Source: Locusta migratoria
Lineage: Eukaryota; Arthropoda; Insecta; Orthoptera; Acrididae
Direction of reading: 5' to 3'
NCBI GenBank assembly: GCA_026315105.1
Contig: CM048746.1
Span: 638,531,398-638,595,397, forward strand
DNA length: 64,000 bases
This document shows, piece by piece, positions 1-49,751 of the stretch (the first letter of the stretch is position 1; each line of letters starts with the position of its first letter). The position numbers and the translations under genes were made by a program. The notes under the pieces were generated by a model. The model saw only the letters and a program-made list of their open reading frames with translations, did not search any database and was not told where the DNA came from.

Positions 1-545
1 TTTAAATGCTTGTTGGCTATCTGTCAGGATTTTGATGCTGTTTGGTTGGTGACCAAAGACTTTTGTGGCAGCATTAATTCACCCATTTCTGTGCCAAAGC
101 TAGATTTAACCTTGAATAGTGACGATCATTCTTTCTCCTAGTGTTGTAGTTATGTACACTGCTATTGCTTTTGAATTTGGTGGGATTGGTAATATAACAA
201 ATTTCAGAAGTGAATATATATACTGTGAAGATCCCTAGCTCTTTAAATAAGTGTGTGCAGTATGATCTTCGATGGGCTCTGGCAATTATTCTGATCACAT
301 GCTTTTGTGAAATGTATACTTTTTTACTCAATGATGAATTACCCCCAGAAAATGATGCCATACGAAAGCAGAGAATGAAAATAGGCATAGTAAGATAATT
401 TACTGAGATGTATATCAACAAAATTTGCAATTACCCTAATAGCATAAGTTGCTGAACTCAAACGTTTCAACAGATCTTCAGTGTGTTTTTTCCAGTTCAA
501 CCCCTCATCAATGCTTACACCCAAAAAATTTGAATATTCTACCTT
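1..545 (-). pseudogene. LINE (CR1/Jockey-like) reverse transcriptase, C-terminal fragment
   Basis: Minus-strand translation of 339-524 gives the post-catalytic part of a non-LTR reverse transcriptase (FLGVSIDEGLNWKKH, then SLLSYGIIFWG). In another frame, 74-330 gives the conserved tail (QKHVIRIIARAHRRS, then VHNYNTRRKND). The two parts are joined by frameshifts, so this copy is dead. It continues at 2025-2480 (minus), where the catalytic FADD box of the same element lies. A Penelope-like element is inserted between the halves at about 546/2024. The CR1 or Jockey assignment is from general motif style only. Confidence 0.75.
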
Positions 546-646
546 AAAAATTTAAAACATGGCTGCAATTCAGCAACAGTGGAACAACAACCCAAGAGTC
601 AACACAGTTTCAGCCGACCAGTTGCATAAAATAGTTTAAATCTATA

Positions 647-696
647 AACCTTTACCCAGGTTTCGGCAAAATTAATTTTGCCTTCTTCAGAAGGTT
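647..696 (-). ncRNA. Hammerhead ribozyme-like motif in PLE tail (left copy)
   Basis: Read on the minus strand: stem I AACCTT, core CTGAAGA, one extra A, an 18-nt perfect hairpin (8-bp stem II, 2-nt loop), core GAAA, and a 3-bp stem III (ACC with GGT) closed by a 2-nt loop. A GTA site follows and then AAGGTT, which restores a 6-bp stem I. This is the type I layout with a very short stem III known for hammerheads in Penelope-like elements. The single extra A between CTGAAGA and stem II departs from the consensus, so self-cleavage is not assured. Confidence 0.5.
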
Positions 697-885
697 ACCT
701 AATGAAAACGTGACACACAAATATGAAAAATAGTAAAATACAAAGGTGTTTATAACGTAAGAAATTAAAATTCCAGTATAGGTAAAAATGTACTTACAAT
801 AAAGCTCACATTAAAAAAGTTGTTAAAATGTGGCTGACTCCATGTCAATAGATTAAAATTTTAATGAAATTAATGGTTTAGTGAA

Positions 886-1031
886 ATTAATGGTTTCATG
901 GAAGTTGTTAAATACTGTAAATAACTGGTGTAATTCGTGGTCATTACCGTCAAACAGGATAATTATGTCATCTACATACCGAGCATAAAATCTTATTTTG
1001 TTGTGCAGATTTGAGGTAGAAGCAAAAAAAT
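886..1031 (-). pseudogene. PLE reverse transcriptase fragment (YVDD box)
   Basis: Minus-strand translation reads IRFYARYVDDIIILFDGN and then an FNNFH segment. This is the catalytic palm motif of a Penelope-type reverse transcriptase (aromatic-R-YVDD). It runs almost directly into the element's 3' tail, with the endonuclease domain missing, so it is an internally deleted copy. The adjoining plus-strand sequence belongs to the other, oppositely oriented copy. Confidence 0.7.
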
Positions 1032-1032
1032 G

Positions 1033-1206
1033 ATTTTCCAGAGAATTAATAGAGAAGCCAAGGGAAGGAAACTTGATTTATGGGAAGAATATGAAATTTT
1101 AAAACACCTCATCATCAACGATGGTAATATGCTGAACGACCAACTTCAACTTGCAAGTAGACAGTACCTAGAAGGTTTCAAACCTATACTGTTTGACATT
1201 TGTTAA
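1033..1206 (+). pseudogene. PLE polyprotein C-terminal fragment
   Basis: The plus-strand frame reads GRKLDLWEEYEILKHL and then MLNDQLQLASRQYL, ending at TAA 1204-1206. This pattern (a KLD-LEE-EI-KH block followed by LLNDQ) is the usual end of Penelope-type proteins just after the GIY-YIG endonuclease. Only the tail of the protein is present because the inversion junction cuts it off on the 5' side. The 3' tail with its hammerhead-like motif follows. Confidence 0.65.
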
Positions 1207-1919
1207 TGCAATACTTGTTCCTGCACGGTGTTTATTGTCCTCAAAATTCTAGAGTTGCACTTGTCTGTAGTTTTATACTGTTGTGATGCTTAATGTTTAT
1301 CATCAGATTTCTAGTGGCGCCCTTGTTTGTATTTTTCTGGTGTTGTGATGTGTGGTGTTTGTACCGTTCCCTCCCACCGGGTGCGTGTTGTTTGTTTGTA
1401 GTTTGTGGTGCATGCACTATGCTGGCCGCTGAATATTTTCTAACTTTTCTTTCTCTAATTTTTGCGTGTATGCACATATATATATTGTGCCACCCACATA
1501 GCTCGGCTCCAGACTTCTTTGCATCTTATTTCCCATTTTATTTTATTTTTCCTTCAGTATCATATTACATGTAGTTCCGGTTTGTCAAATTCATTTGCGT
1601 CCGCGACTGCGCACACGCCCATCACCCCTCTTGGCGCCACCTAGTGCGGGCGCACGTCACTAGGGCTCTACCGCCTTTGCCAGTACGCAGTGTTCACTTG
1701 ACCTGTGTGTGGACATGCTCCAAAATTTTATATTGTGACTTTGTTTTAAATTTAAAATTTTAATCTATTGACATGGAGTCAGCCACATTTTACCAACTTT
1801 TTTAATGTGAGCTTTATTGTAAGTACATTTTCAACTATACTGGAATTTCAATTTCTTACGTTATAAACACCTTTGTATTTTACTATTTTTCATATTTGTG
1901 TGTCACGTTTTCATTAGGT

Positions 1920-1969
1920 AACGTTCTGAAGAAGGCAAAATTAATTTTGCCGAAACCTGGGTAAAGGTT
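1920..1969 (+). ncRNA. Hammerhead ribozyme-like motif in PLE tail (right copy)
   Basis: Inverted counterpart of the motif at 647-696. CTGAAGA is at 1926-1932, the stem II hairpin at 1934-1951, GAAA at 1952-1955, the putative cleavage site after A1963, and the stem I return strand at 1964-1969. The 5' strand of stem I has one change (AACGTT against AAGGTT), which breaks a base pair, so this copy is probably weaker than its partner. Confidence 0.45.
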
Positions 1970-2024
1970 TATAGATGTAAACTATTTTATGCAACTGGTC
2001 GGCTGAAACTGTGTTGACTCTTGG

Positions 2025-2480
2025 ATTTTTCTACCTTTGCTACAGGTTTCTGATCAAAGTCCATATTTATTGATTGTGTTTTATCAAAATTTAATGACAG
2101 TCCATTTGCTGAGAACCACTTAATGATTTTCTGAAAAATGTTGTTTACAATTTCATCAGTTAGTTCTTGTCGTCAGGTGTGATAACCATACTTGTATCAT
2201 CAGCAAAAAGAACCAGCTTTGCATCTTCATGAATATAGAATGGCAAGTCATTAATATATATTAAGAACAGCAAAGGGCCCAAGGCTGAACCTTGTGGCAT
2301 CCCAGTTTTGATTACTCCCCAGTTTGAGGACTCAGCTGTTTTTTGCACTCTTCCTGTTAAGTATGATTTAAACCATTTGTACACTGTCCCATTATGTTTA
2401 TGTAGAAGAATTCCACGATTTACACAATCAAAAGCCTTGGAGAGATCACAAAAAATCCCAATGGGTGATGTCCAGTCAGA
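2025..2480 (-). pseudogene. LINE (CR1/Jockey-like) reverse transcriptase, catalytic fragment
   Basis: Minus-strand translation shows the ordered non-LTR RT motifs. These are FCDLSKAFDCVNRGIL (2400-2460), then GMPQGSALGPLLFLIYINDL and LVLFADDTSMVI (2160-2384), and then a NGLSLNFDKTQSI block (about 2080-2110). It is interrupted by at least one frameshift and continues to its C-terminus at 1-545 on the far side of the PLE insertion. The 5' part of the element is absent to the right of about 2480. Confidence 0.8.
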
Positions 2481-4389
2481 GCATTTAATATTTCATTGTT
2501 CATTTATGCAACAATGTGAGGGATTCGGTCAGTCAGTGCACTGGTTGGTGTCTGTCCCAAGTAATAGCACTCCACATGAGTCAGCAAATACTCATTATTG
2601 GAGAAAGAAATCCACTTCAGTTGTAGACAGTCTTAAAATAAGCCACAACTGCTTTTGAGATGTAGCAATCTCACATTCAGTCATTGGTGGCGCTTATGGA
2701 ATGTGGTTACCTACAATATATACTGTGACATAGGACCTGCTCTGACTGGCCTGATCACACAGGTTGTGATGCAGATAGCATTTACTATACACCTGAAGAT
2801 GGGTCTGTACTGTAACCAGTCATGACTTAATTAATGTGTAGTAAATTTTTTCTCTAATAGCTAATCTTAGAGATAATCTGTGCTCAATAATGGAAACAGA
2901 TTTATCAATGAACTTCTGATACAAGTGCAAAAAGAATAGCATGATACTCCATTCAGTGAAAGAAAGACAGACTGTAAACACACTGTGGTGCGTAACCAGG
3001 GGTGAAGAAGATGGGGGCACTCACTCAGTGGTGCCACATTCATTTCCGCTGGATCGTCATTGTGTGTATTGCAAGGCAATATTAGATGTTGACTTCAAAC
3101 TTCATCTTAAAGGACCAGCTGCAGAATAGTAGTGTAATTATTAGTGTTTGCAATCAAATTCAGCATTCATAGCCTCTTTTTCTCTTTCAGTAGTATCACA
3201 TAAGTGTAAGCTCATTATGTCGTCATACTTTTTGAGTCCACTCATGAATCTATTAGAGATGTAGTTCATACTGTTTGTAAAATGCAGGTGTTGTGTCCAG
3301 AACAGTCTGTGATGGATTTGTTATGAAAACAGTCAGTACAAGATCACATACTCTTTGAAGTCTCAAATAAATAAATAGATAATAAATCACAACCGAAGCA
3401 TTCGGAAAGTGTTGATGACTTTGACTGAAGTCTAATACAATGAAAAGTACACAAATATCTGTTTTTTGTAACAATTTGACAACAGTTGACTTAAGTGCTT
3501 GGTGTTGTTGATTCAGATTTGTACAATTTTATAAATTATTGAAAGAAATGAATTTTAAATATGTTTAGCTTCAAATATCACTGCTGTATAACGAAACCAC
3601 AATGTCCTTGGACCTGAAATGGATGTGGTGAAATTGAGCAAGTGTCCATGTTTTGTCCACCTCAGTGTCTTTACAGTCCATCTGTCATAGATTTACAGTT
3701 CACCGACAATAACAGGTCCCCCGTTTCAAATTTTTAGCATGTGATATAGGCCTATTATTTGATCAGGATATAGATATACAGGGGAAAACCTAATACTTGT
3801 ATATATGTGGCACAATAAGGAAAACACGTGAGTGTAAAAAAATGTGAGTCACTCGTACTGCTGTTACAAAACAAGTACATTGATTATTAAATATTTTTGG
3901 TACAAGGTCCCAAAGGGTGAAGGAACCGGTAAATTACTCAAAACATTTCGGAAACCTATTGGTGAACTATACATAACAAAAAATAGCTGAGAACTTCCAA
4001 TAAAGCAATTACACTTAAGAAATATACTTAGCTTACTAATTATATGACAATAACATTACTGTTCTCAAAACATTTTTAGTTTACTTTGGTGACTGTGCCG
4101 GGGTGGGGTGGGGGTGGAGGGTTAGAGATTGAATAAACATAACATTTGAGTTTATATATGTAGCTAACCACTGAACAATTTTGTTGATAGGTAAAATAAA
4201 CTGTTAGTCAAATAAAACATATGGTATTGGAGAATGATGACATGCATAATTTACTACATTGTTTTCAGGAATAAAGCAAAATGGACATAGTAGTTCTTTG
4301 ACCCATTGTGGCATAACTGTATACAGCTGGAACTGCTAACACTGAACTCAAGCTGTAGGTAGGTGGGGTAGTTATAAATTGGTCTAGGT
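2481..4389. other. No gene recognised (upstream of the first ZCCHC4 exon found)
   Basis: AT-rich sequence with only short, unconvincing reading frames. A search by eye for the missing first coding exon of ZCCHC4, which should end in a CPH-G motif with a phase-1 GT donor (pattern CAYG|GT), found no candidate here or elsewhere in 1-4860. A short G-rich run lies at 4096-4122. Confidence 0.5.
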
Positions 4390-4703
4390 GAGACTGTTAC
4401 AGTGACAAGTGGAGAATAAGGGAACTCTGTTTGGTCATTGAATACTAGACTTGGGCAAGTAGACATGTGTTAATTTCTTTCCAATATTTCTTGGTAGTTC
4501 ATCTTCTTACCTTTGTGAATATGGTGTGAAACTTCGTGGTGGACTTCATAATGGTGGCCTTCTTTAAGTAAGTTGTCTGCAAAGGTGGAGTGACCCTTTC
4601 TGAGTCTTCAACTTCTCTGGTGTTCTTTTATGTGTGTTGAAATAGCTCTGCCAGTTTGACCTATGTAGAATTTATTACTATAACAATTGATTTTATATTT
4701 TCC
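4390..4703 (-). pseudogene. PLE GIY-YIG endonuclease fragment (PLE-3)
   Basis: Minus-strand translation reads KYKINCYSNKFYIGQTGR, then an HIKEHQRS and HSTFADNLLKEGHHY region, and finally FNDQTEFPYSPL. The FYIGQTGR-to-EH pattern is the GIY-YIG nuclease core of Penelope-like elements, and the last block corresponds to their C-terminal NDQ motif. One in-frame TGA and a stop before the tail show decay. It sits about 160 bp upstream of a ZCCHC4 exon, in antisense orientation to the gene. Confidence 0.7.
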
Positions 4704-4864
4704 AATATTTTTGGTGGAATATTACATATTGTCATGTGTTTTTTATTGATCATGTTACAAATATTCTACCATGCACCAACAGAATATTCAATCAACATAG
4801 TTTATGTTTTCATCATTCTCAAGCTTAGTCTGTGAAACTATTACTTTTTATGTTTTCCTTACAG

Positions 4865-43309
<38,445 letters not shown>

Positions 43310-43369
43310 AATTTCCTTACAAATTTCAGTGTCAGCTGTAAAGTGCTTTGTACACCCACTTAATATGAC

Positions 43370-43375
43370 AATAAA
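43370..43375 (+). promoter_or_regulatory. ZCCHC4: Poly(A) signal AATAAA of ZCCHC4
   Basis: AATAAA lies 61 bp after the stop codon, followed by a T-rich stretch. The 3' UTR would be short, under 100 bases. A real 3' end would be expected within about 30 bases downstream. Confidence 0.7.
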
Positions 43376-43856
43376 TTTATTTTTGAAATACCATTTTTTA
43401 ACTGTCAGAACACTGTTTTGAACTATTTTGCCATATGATGAGTCACTTTGGTGTAATATATAGTATTGTGATAATGTTACAGCTCAACATAGAAAAAATT
43501 GTGTTAACGGCCTAAGGGCCTATCTAACCCAAGTTAATTTAAGCAAGTATTTGATCCATTTCAGAAAAAAAACCTATTAAACCATCATTGCAGGACCTTA
43601 ATATTTTTATTGTATGTTACATGATGCTAATAGTCAACTGTACTAAAATCTACTTTAGCCATTTTATAGTTTTTAAGAAATACTTCTTTAAATTTATTAA
43701 TATAAATATTAAGTTTTTTCTGCAGAAAATATTTTTTGTGAACTTCCTACTGGAGGGAATATTAAAGAATGTAATAACAGAGGTGGCATTTGATGTTATG
43801 TAGAGTCTCTGAAAATTTCATTAATTTATTTATGATAGTTTTAATATACTGGGGCA
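43376..43856. other. Intergenic, nothing recognised
   Basis: AT-rich sequence between the ZCCHC4 3' end and LINE copy B. The open frames are low-complexity and AT-driven. Confidence 0.45.
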
Positions 43857-46838
43857 TGTTGTTGTTGTGGTCTTCAGTCCGGAGACTGGTTTGATGCTGC
43901 TCTCCGCCCTACTCTATCATGAGCAAGCCTCTTCATCTCCTCATAAGAACAGCAACCTACATCCGTTTGAATCTGCTTACCGTATTCATCTCTTGGTCTC
44001 ACTCTGCAGTTTTTACCCCAAACATTTCTCTCCAATGCTAAATTCACGATTCCTTGATGTCTTAGAATGTGTCCTACTGATCAACCCTTCTTTTAGTCAA
44101 GGTATGCCACAAGTTCCTTTTCCCCCAATTCTGTTCAGTACCACTTTATTAGTTATGCAATCAACCCACCTAATCTTCAGCATTCTTCTGTAGCACCACA
44201 TTTCAAAAGCATCTATCCTCTTCCTGTCCACACCATTTATCATCTTTGTTTCACTCCCATACAAGGCAACACTCCCCACAAATGCCTTCAGAAAGGACTT
44301 CCTTACGTGTAAATTAATATTCGATGTTAACAAGTTTCTCTTTTTAAAAAACACTTTTTTCCCATTGCAGTTCTGCATTTTATATCCTCTGTACCGAGGC
44401 CATGATGTGTTATTTTACTGTCCAAGTAACAAAACTCATCTACCACCTTTATTGTTTCTTTAGCTAATCTTCGTCTGATTTTCTTAGGCTGCACACCATT
44501 ACCCTTGCTTTTCTCTTGTTAATATTCATTTTATACGCACCATTCAACACCCTCTCCATTCCATTCAATAGCTCTTCCAGGTCCTTTGCTGTGTCTGACA
44601 GAATTACAATGTCATCGGCAAAATGCAATGTTTTTATTTCTTCACCCTGAACTTTAATTCCTTCTACAAATTTCTCCTTGCTTTCCTTTATATCTCGCTC
44701 AATGTACAAATTGAATGACATTGGAGAAAGGCTACAAGCCTGTCTTACACCCTTCCCAACCACTGCATCCCTTTCATGCTCTTCAACTCTGATAACTGCT
44801 GTCTGGTTTTTATACAAGTTGTAAATAACTTTCCATTCCCTATATTCTACTCCTACTGATTTCAGAATTTGAAAGAATGTATTCCAATCCACATTGTCAA
44901 AAGCTTTCTCCAAATCTACTAAAGCTAGAAACGTAGGTCTGCCTTTCCTTAATCTGTCTTCTAAGATAAGCCGTAGAGTGAAGATTGCCCCCCCATGTTC
45001 CTTCATTTTGGTCTGCCCCAAGGTCGGCTTCTACCAGCTTTTCCATTCTTCTATAAATAATTTGTGTTAAAATTTTGCAACCATGACTTATTAAACTGAT
45101 GGTTGTGTAATTTTCACATGTCTGTGCCTCCTTTCTTTGGAATGGGGATTGTTACATTTTTCTTAAAGTATGAGGGTATTTCACCTGTCTCATACATCTT
45201 ACACACCAGGTGAAACAATTTTGTTGTGGCTGGTTTTCAGAGACTTCAGTAACTCTGAGGGAATGTCATCTACTCCAGGGGCCTTGTTTCGACTTAGGTC
45301 TTTCGGTGCTCTGTCAAATTCTTTGCTCAGTATAGTATCTCCTATTTCATCTTAATGTATTTTTTCCTCCCTTCCTACAATATTGTCTCTAAGTTCATTT
45401 CCTTTATAGAGCCCCTCTATATATTCTTTCCACCTTTCAGCTTTCCCATCTTTGCTGAGAACTGGTTTTCCATCTGAGTTCTTGATATTCATAGAGATAT
45501 TTTTCTTGTCTCCAAATGTCTCTCTTATTTTCCTGTAGGCAGTATCTATTTCCTGTGATATCTAAGTATTTTTTGTAGGTCTTGCTTTCCTACCTATTTT
45601 GTCCTCTGCTACCTTCACTATTTCATCTTTCAATGCTGCCCATTCCTCTTCTACTGTTTTATTTCCTCCCATTTCCATCAATTCCTTCTTTCGTGATTCT
45701 TAAACCAGGTGTTTGTTATAACTAAATTGTATTCCCTTCCCTTCCCTTCCCTTCCCTTCCCTTCCCTTCCCTTCCCTTCCCTTCCCTTCCCTTCCCTTCC
45801 CTTCCCTTCCCTTCCCTTCCCTTCCCTCTTCCCCCTTCCCCCTTCCCCCTTCCCCCTTCCCCCTTCCCCCTTCCCCCTTCCCCCTTCCCCCTTCCCCCTT
45901 CCCCCTTCCCCCTTCCCCCTTCCCCCTTCCCCCTTCCCCCTTCCCCCTTCCCCCTTCCCCCTTCCCCCTTCCCCCTTCCCCCTTCCCCCTTCCCCCTTCC
46001 CCCTTCCCCCTTCCCCCTTCCCCCTTCCCCCTTCCCCCTCCCCCTCCCCCTCCCCCTTCCCTACCCTACCCTACCCTCCCTGCTACTTATTTCCGGTCTC
46101 TCAAAACAATTAAGTTTTCCTCCCCTTTAATCGTCTGAATAATTTCCTTTACCTCCTCATGCATTTCTTCAATCTCCTCATCATCTGCAGAGCTAGTTGG
46201 CATATAAACCTGTACTATTGTGGTCGGTGTTGGCTTCGTATCTATCTTGATCATGATAATACGATCACTGTGCTGCCCATATTAGTTTACCTGCATTCCT
46301 ATTTTCTTATTCATTATCAGTCCTACTCCTGTAATACCCTCAACTGATTTTGTATTTATAAACCTGTATTCACTTAACCAGAAATCCTGCTCCTCTTTCC
46401 ACCGAACTTAACTAATCTCCATTACGTCTAACTTCAATCTAACCATTTCTCTTTTTAAATTTTCTAACCTTCCTACATGGTTAAGGGATTTAACATTCCA
46501 CACCCTGATCCATAGAATGGATCATCATATATTCATACAGTAGAGCTGCATGTCCTTGGGAAAAGTAACAGCTGTAGTTTCCCCTTGCTTTTAGTCGTTC
46601 GCAGTAACTTTGTGGCAAAGCCACATTAGCTGATGTTACAAGGCCAGCTCAGTCAATCATCCAGACTGTTGACCCTGCAACTACTGAAAAAGGCTGCTGC
46701 CCCTCTTCGGGAACCACACGTTAGTCTGACCTCTCCACAGATACTGCTCCACTGTGGTTGCACCTAATGGTATGGCTATCTGTATCGCTGAGTCACGCAA
46801 GCCACCTCACCTTGGCAGTGTCTGTGATTCACAGGTCA
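43857..46838 (-). mobile_element. RTE LINE copy B, nearly full length but decayed
   Basis: Minus strand, from the (CAA)n tail at 43857 to the 5' end near 46838, matching copy A along its length. It keeps TFLALVDLEKAFDNVDWN, VRQACSLSPMSFNLYIE, LHFADDIVILSD and MWCYRRMLKIRWVD but has many frameshifts and an internal deletion near 45545. A large CCCTT-type array replaces a short pyrimidine stretch between 45720 and 46075. The target duplication is unclear. Confidence 0.88.
45733..46075. repeat. CCCTT / CCCCTT satellite-like array
   Basis: About 100 bp of CCCTT units (5 bp), then about 215 bp of CCCCTT units (6 bp), and finally CCCCCT and CCCTA units. It has grown at the spot where LINE copy A has only a short ccttcccttcctttcc run (around 39437-39452). 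The Pro/Leu/Phe-rich frame of 134 codons through it is an artefact. Confidence 0.97.
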
Positions 46839-46918
46839 TATGCACTGAAAATTTTGGTTGCGGCAAATTGACTTTAAAGAAAAAACTTTTGAAAATTGTT
46901 ACTTACAGTTAATTAAAA

Positions 46919-48660
46919 CTATCCTGCTGCATATGCTGACCCTTCTTTGGCTTCTAGTGGGTCTTCCAGATTCTTTTTCACCTTTCTGGAGGTTTGTCTT
47001 GCTTTCTTGGCCATATTAGATGCAGACCTGTCTGCATTGGTTATCCTCATTTTATCACAATGTTGCAGCCCAGTGATCACATTTGTACCAGGATTAATTC
47101 CCAGCTTTTTCAGTTCCCAACACTTTCCAATATTACCACAATTGAATGTAAGAACAGCATCATGAACTCCTAGTTTCATTGTATACATGCCTACAAATAC
47201 ATCTCTAGGAATGTGGTTCCAAATTATGCTGCTGAATCATTCATTTGGATTCTGTGTCTACCCATGCAGACATTTCCTTAGGTTAGGATGAGCCAAGATT
47301 CTGAAAATAGGTTTAATTGCTGTAATAACAGCAGCAGGAAGAGAATGCTGGTGAGGATAAGATTCTCCAGTTGCCTGAGCCCTGTTGTATTTGCACCATG
47401 AATTTTCTCCTGCTGGAGGCAATGCATGACATGGCTTATCATCAGTAGAGGACGTATGGAAGAATACAACCCAAACATCTCTCTTCATTGCCTCCAGATT
47501 TTCTTTATTTCCCCTAATTGCGTGCCCATGGTATACCTTTTTGCCTCCAGATTTTCTTTACTTCTCCTAATTGCCTGCCCATAGTATACCTTTTTGCCTC
47601 CAGATTTTTTTTACTCCTCCTAAATGCCTGCCCATAGTATACCTGAAAGTTTTCTATTTCAGTTTTAGTTAACCAATCCTGCCGGTCAACAATTTTCCAT
47701 CTTCTAATTTTTTTTTTCCTCTCATATCAACAGCTAGTTTTGTTCCCAAACATTTTTGAACATGGCCTACACATTCTAATTTGCTAATAATGGCATCTCC
47801 GTATGGCTTAGAGTTCACCACATTGTTGTCTGCCTTACTGTCACCATCACCAATGTTCCGTAGACCTCTTGTTTCTATGGAGCGATGAAATATTTGTTGT
47901 ACTCCATGATCTTCCATACCATCACTTATTCCTCTAAAATTAGCCACACAGTTGTTTTCTTTATGTTCATTGACTTTACAACATTTGAAATATTTAGACA
48001 TTATCTCCACATCTAACACTTTACCGTGTCTACACTCGTGGTGGGCACTACTCCATTCAGAGAAGTATGTCCTCTTTTCTGTCAACTTCCATCAGGTGCA
48101 ACTGCAATATCGGAACATTTTCTTCCACTGCTTTCCTAGCTGCCAGTTTCATGCTTTCCTCACTGACCTCACATGCAGCTTTCTCTAATATTGCAGTCAG
48201 TTTTTCAATTTTATTTGGCGGTTGATGTAAGTTCATCACTGAACAAAATGTTCTCCTTGCAGCCATGCCCTTACCAATAGACTGCATGGCATAAACTAAT
48301 CTAGTATTGATTTTATAAGGGCCAGTTGAATCTGATTTTGAAGAACTCAAATGAAAACACAGCTGAGCATTTAGTGCAAATTAAATCCAAAGCAATTGCT
48401 AGGCCTTTTCTCCCACTGGCACTCTCACAAATTTTCACACTCTTTGAGTCACCACACTGTCCACATAGTACAAATTTAGGAATTACATCTGATAATACTC
48501 CCAAATTTATAATAATGTTACTGCACCCCTTGTCACTTACAGTAAATTTGTTGTAATGAAATGGTGAGAGATTCTTTGATGATGTACTTGTTGAAGAATT
48601 ACAATTAGAAACATCATTGCCAGGTGACATAACCTCTTTTACAGACTGCTTTCTAAACTT
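46919..48660 (-). pseudogene. Mutator-like (MULE) transposase relic
   Basis: Minus-strand pieces in order: SVSDKGCSN-type N-terminal region and CGQCGDSKSVKICES (48313-48630), MNLHQPPNKIEKLTAILEKA (48057-48350), FSEWSSAHHECRHGKVLDVE, MEDHGVQQIFHRSIE, KLECVGHVQKCLGTKL (47669-48085), then VFFHTSSTDDKPCHALPPAG and SWCKYNRAQATGE (47258-47488), and WNHIPRDVFVGMYTMKLGVH with a C-terminal AKEGSAYAAG (46919-47188). The ordered blocks correspond to the eukaryotic Mutator-like transposase domain common in insects, as I recall it. Frameshifts and a tandem triplication break it. Its terminal repeats were not located. Confidence 0.68.
47490..47648. repeat. 53-bp tandem repeat, three copies, inside the transposase relic
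   Basis: Units begin at 47490, 47543 and 47596, each starting gcctccagatttt and ending with a gcccatagtatacc-type block. 53 is not a multiple of three, so each added unit shifts the transposase frame. Confidence 0.93.
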
Positions 48661-48829
48661 ATTCCTCTAAATTGTCATTTCTTGAAAATGCCTTCGTCAT
48701 CTTTAATAAACACATCAAACACACATAAACATGCACTGGAAATGTTAGTATAACAACTACTCGCAATCACACTTGAACAACACTAACTGCATGTTTGAAA
48801 GTGTGTTGTTTACAAACAGCAGAAACCAT

Positions 48830-49145
48830 TGCATTCCAAGGACAGCCAAGACACTTGGGAATTAAAAGAAAACTGCAAAATCCTGGCTGGTCAATACTTA
48901 CCTTTGTGCTGTACCTCCAACAGTGACACAGTGAAGAAAAAAAGAAAGAGGACGGAAAAGGACAAGCTTTCAGAACACAGATCCTTCTTCAGGTGGGAGA
49001 GAAGGGAAGGTTGTGAATTACCTTTCCCTTCCGTTCCCATCCTTTTTTTTCCCCCTTCTCTCCTTTTTCTTGTTTCTTCATTGTGTTACAATTGGCGTTA
49101 CAGCACAAAGATAAGAACTGGCCAGCCAATCTATCTGTTTTGAAA
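48830..49145 (-). repeat. PLE-type tail with hammerhead-like core
   Basis: On the minus strand: CTGAAGA (48986-48992), one extra A, a weak hairpin (48972-48984), GAAA (48968-48971) and then GCTTG, as in the PLE-2 tail at 28599-28606. Pyrimidine-rich blocks on either side also resemble that tail. A related pyrimidine-rich block is at 32400-32465. Confidence 0.45.
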
Positions 49146-49746
49146 AATAATTTAAATAGAACCTTAATATATTGAATATGATTAAAACTGAAAATTGATT
49201 TCTTTTTACTTGAACCCAGGTGTAGTCCCCTTAATTTTGTGACACATCTAATCACTAAAGGTGCTTAATCAAAGATCAGTAGCATGACGATGAAGAAGGT
49301 AACTTAAATCAGTACATTAAGGAATTTTGTCTCTGAAAGGTCTCCCCCAAACTTCATATCCGGGAGTTAACTGATAATGAAGAGAGTGAAAAGGTAACTG
49401 GGAGGGAAAGGCTACTTAATATCTATAGAGCAGGTTAACTTTGATACACAGATCTTAGAGTAGAAGCCACTGAGCAGTGTTATTATTATAAACAACTATT
49501 ACAATACAAATGCATGCATTGGTATACTGGGCAAAGATCGACATTTCTGACTAACACCCACAGGTCACAATAATTAATCCATTTGCAGAAACCACTCCAG
49601 CAGTTATGTGGCATTGTCCAGGGAAAAATACCAAATTCAACAAAACAGTTCACAGCCCTACATAAATGTAACAAATAGTAACTGTGGCAAATGTAAGTGC
49701 AACAAATTTCAATACCAACCAATTTTTAAAAGCAAGATTTGAAATG
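49146..49746. other. Intergenic, nothing recognised
   Basis: AT-rich sequence leading to the gypsy element. No coding or repeat feature identified. Confidence 0.4.
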
Positions 49747-49751
49747 CAACA

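Larger units (their letters stand above)
547..2024. mobile_element. Penelope-like element (PLE-1), inverted double-tail insertion
   Basis: The two ends are inverted copies of each other. About 596-860 matches the reverse complement of about 1757-2020 at high identity. The left half carries a PLE reverse transcriptase piece on the minus strand running into its tail. The right half carries the PLE C-terminus on the plus strand followed by about 820 bp of tail. The insertion splits a LINE, and the flanks carry a short imperfect duplication (tattctacctta on the left, tttttctaccttt on the right), consistent with a target-site duplication. Both tails hold a hammerhead-like motif. The two halves meet at about 1031-1033. 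Confidence 0.75.

Noticed and set aside
1..4860. First coding exon of ZCCHC4 (should end in CPH plus a split Gly codon, CAYG|GT)
   Set aside because: The only CACG|GT (at about 1226-1231) lies in PLE sequence and encodes nothing similar. No candidate was supportable, so the exon is taken to be upstream of the window.
45709..46113. 134-codon Pro/Leu/Phe-repeat open frame
   Set aside because: It is a reading of the CCCTT/CCCCTT array; no gene.
46919..48660. Domesticated transposase gene with introns
   Set aside because: The pieces are in different frames without convincing splice sites, and a 53-bp triplication disrupts the domain, so a relic is more likely.
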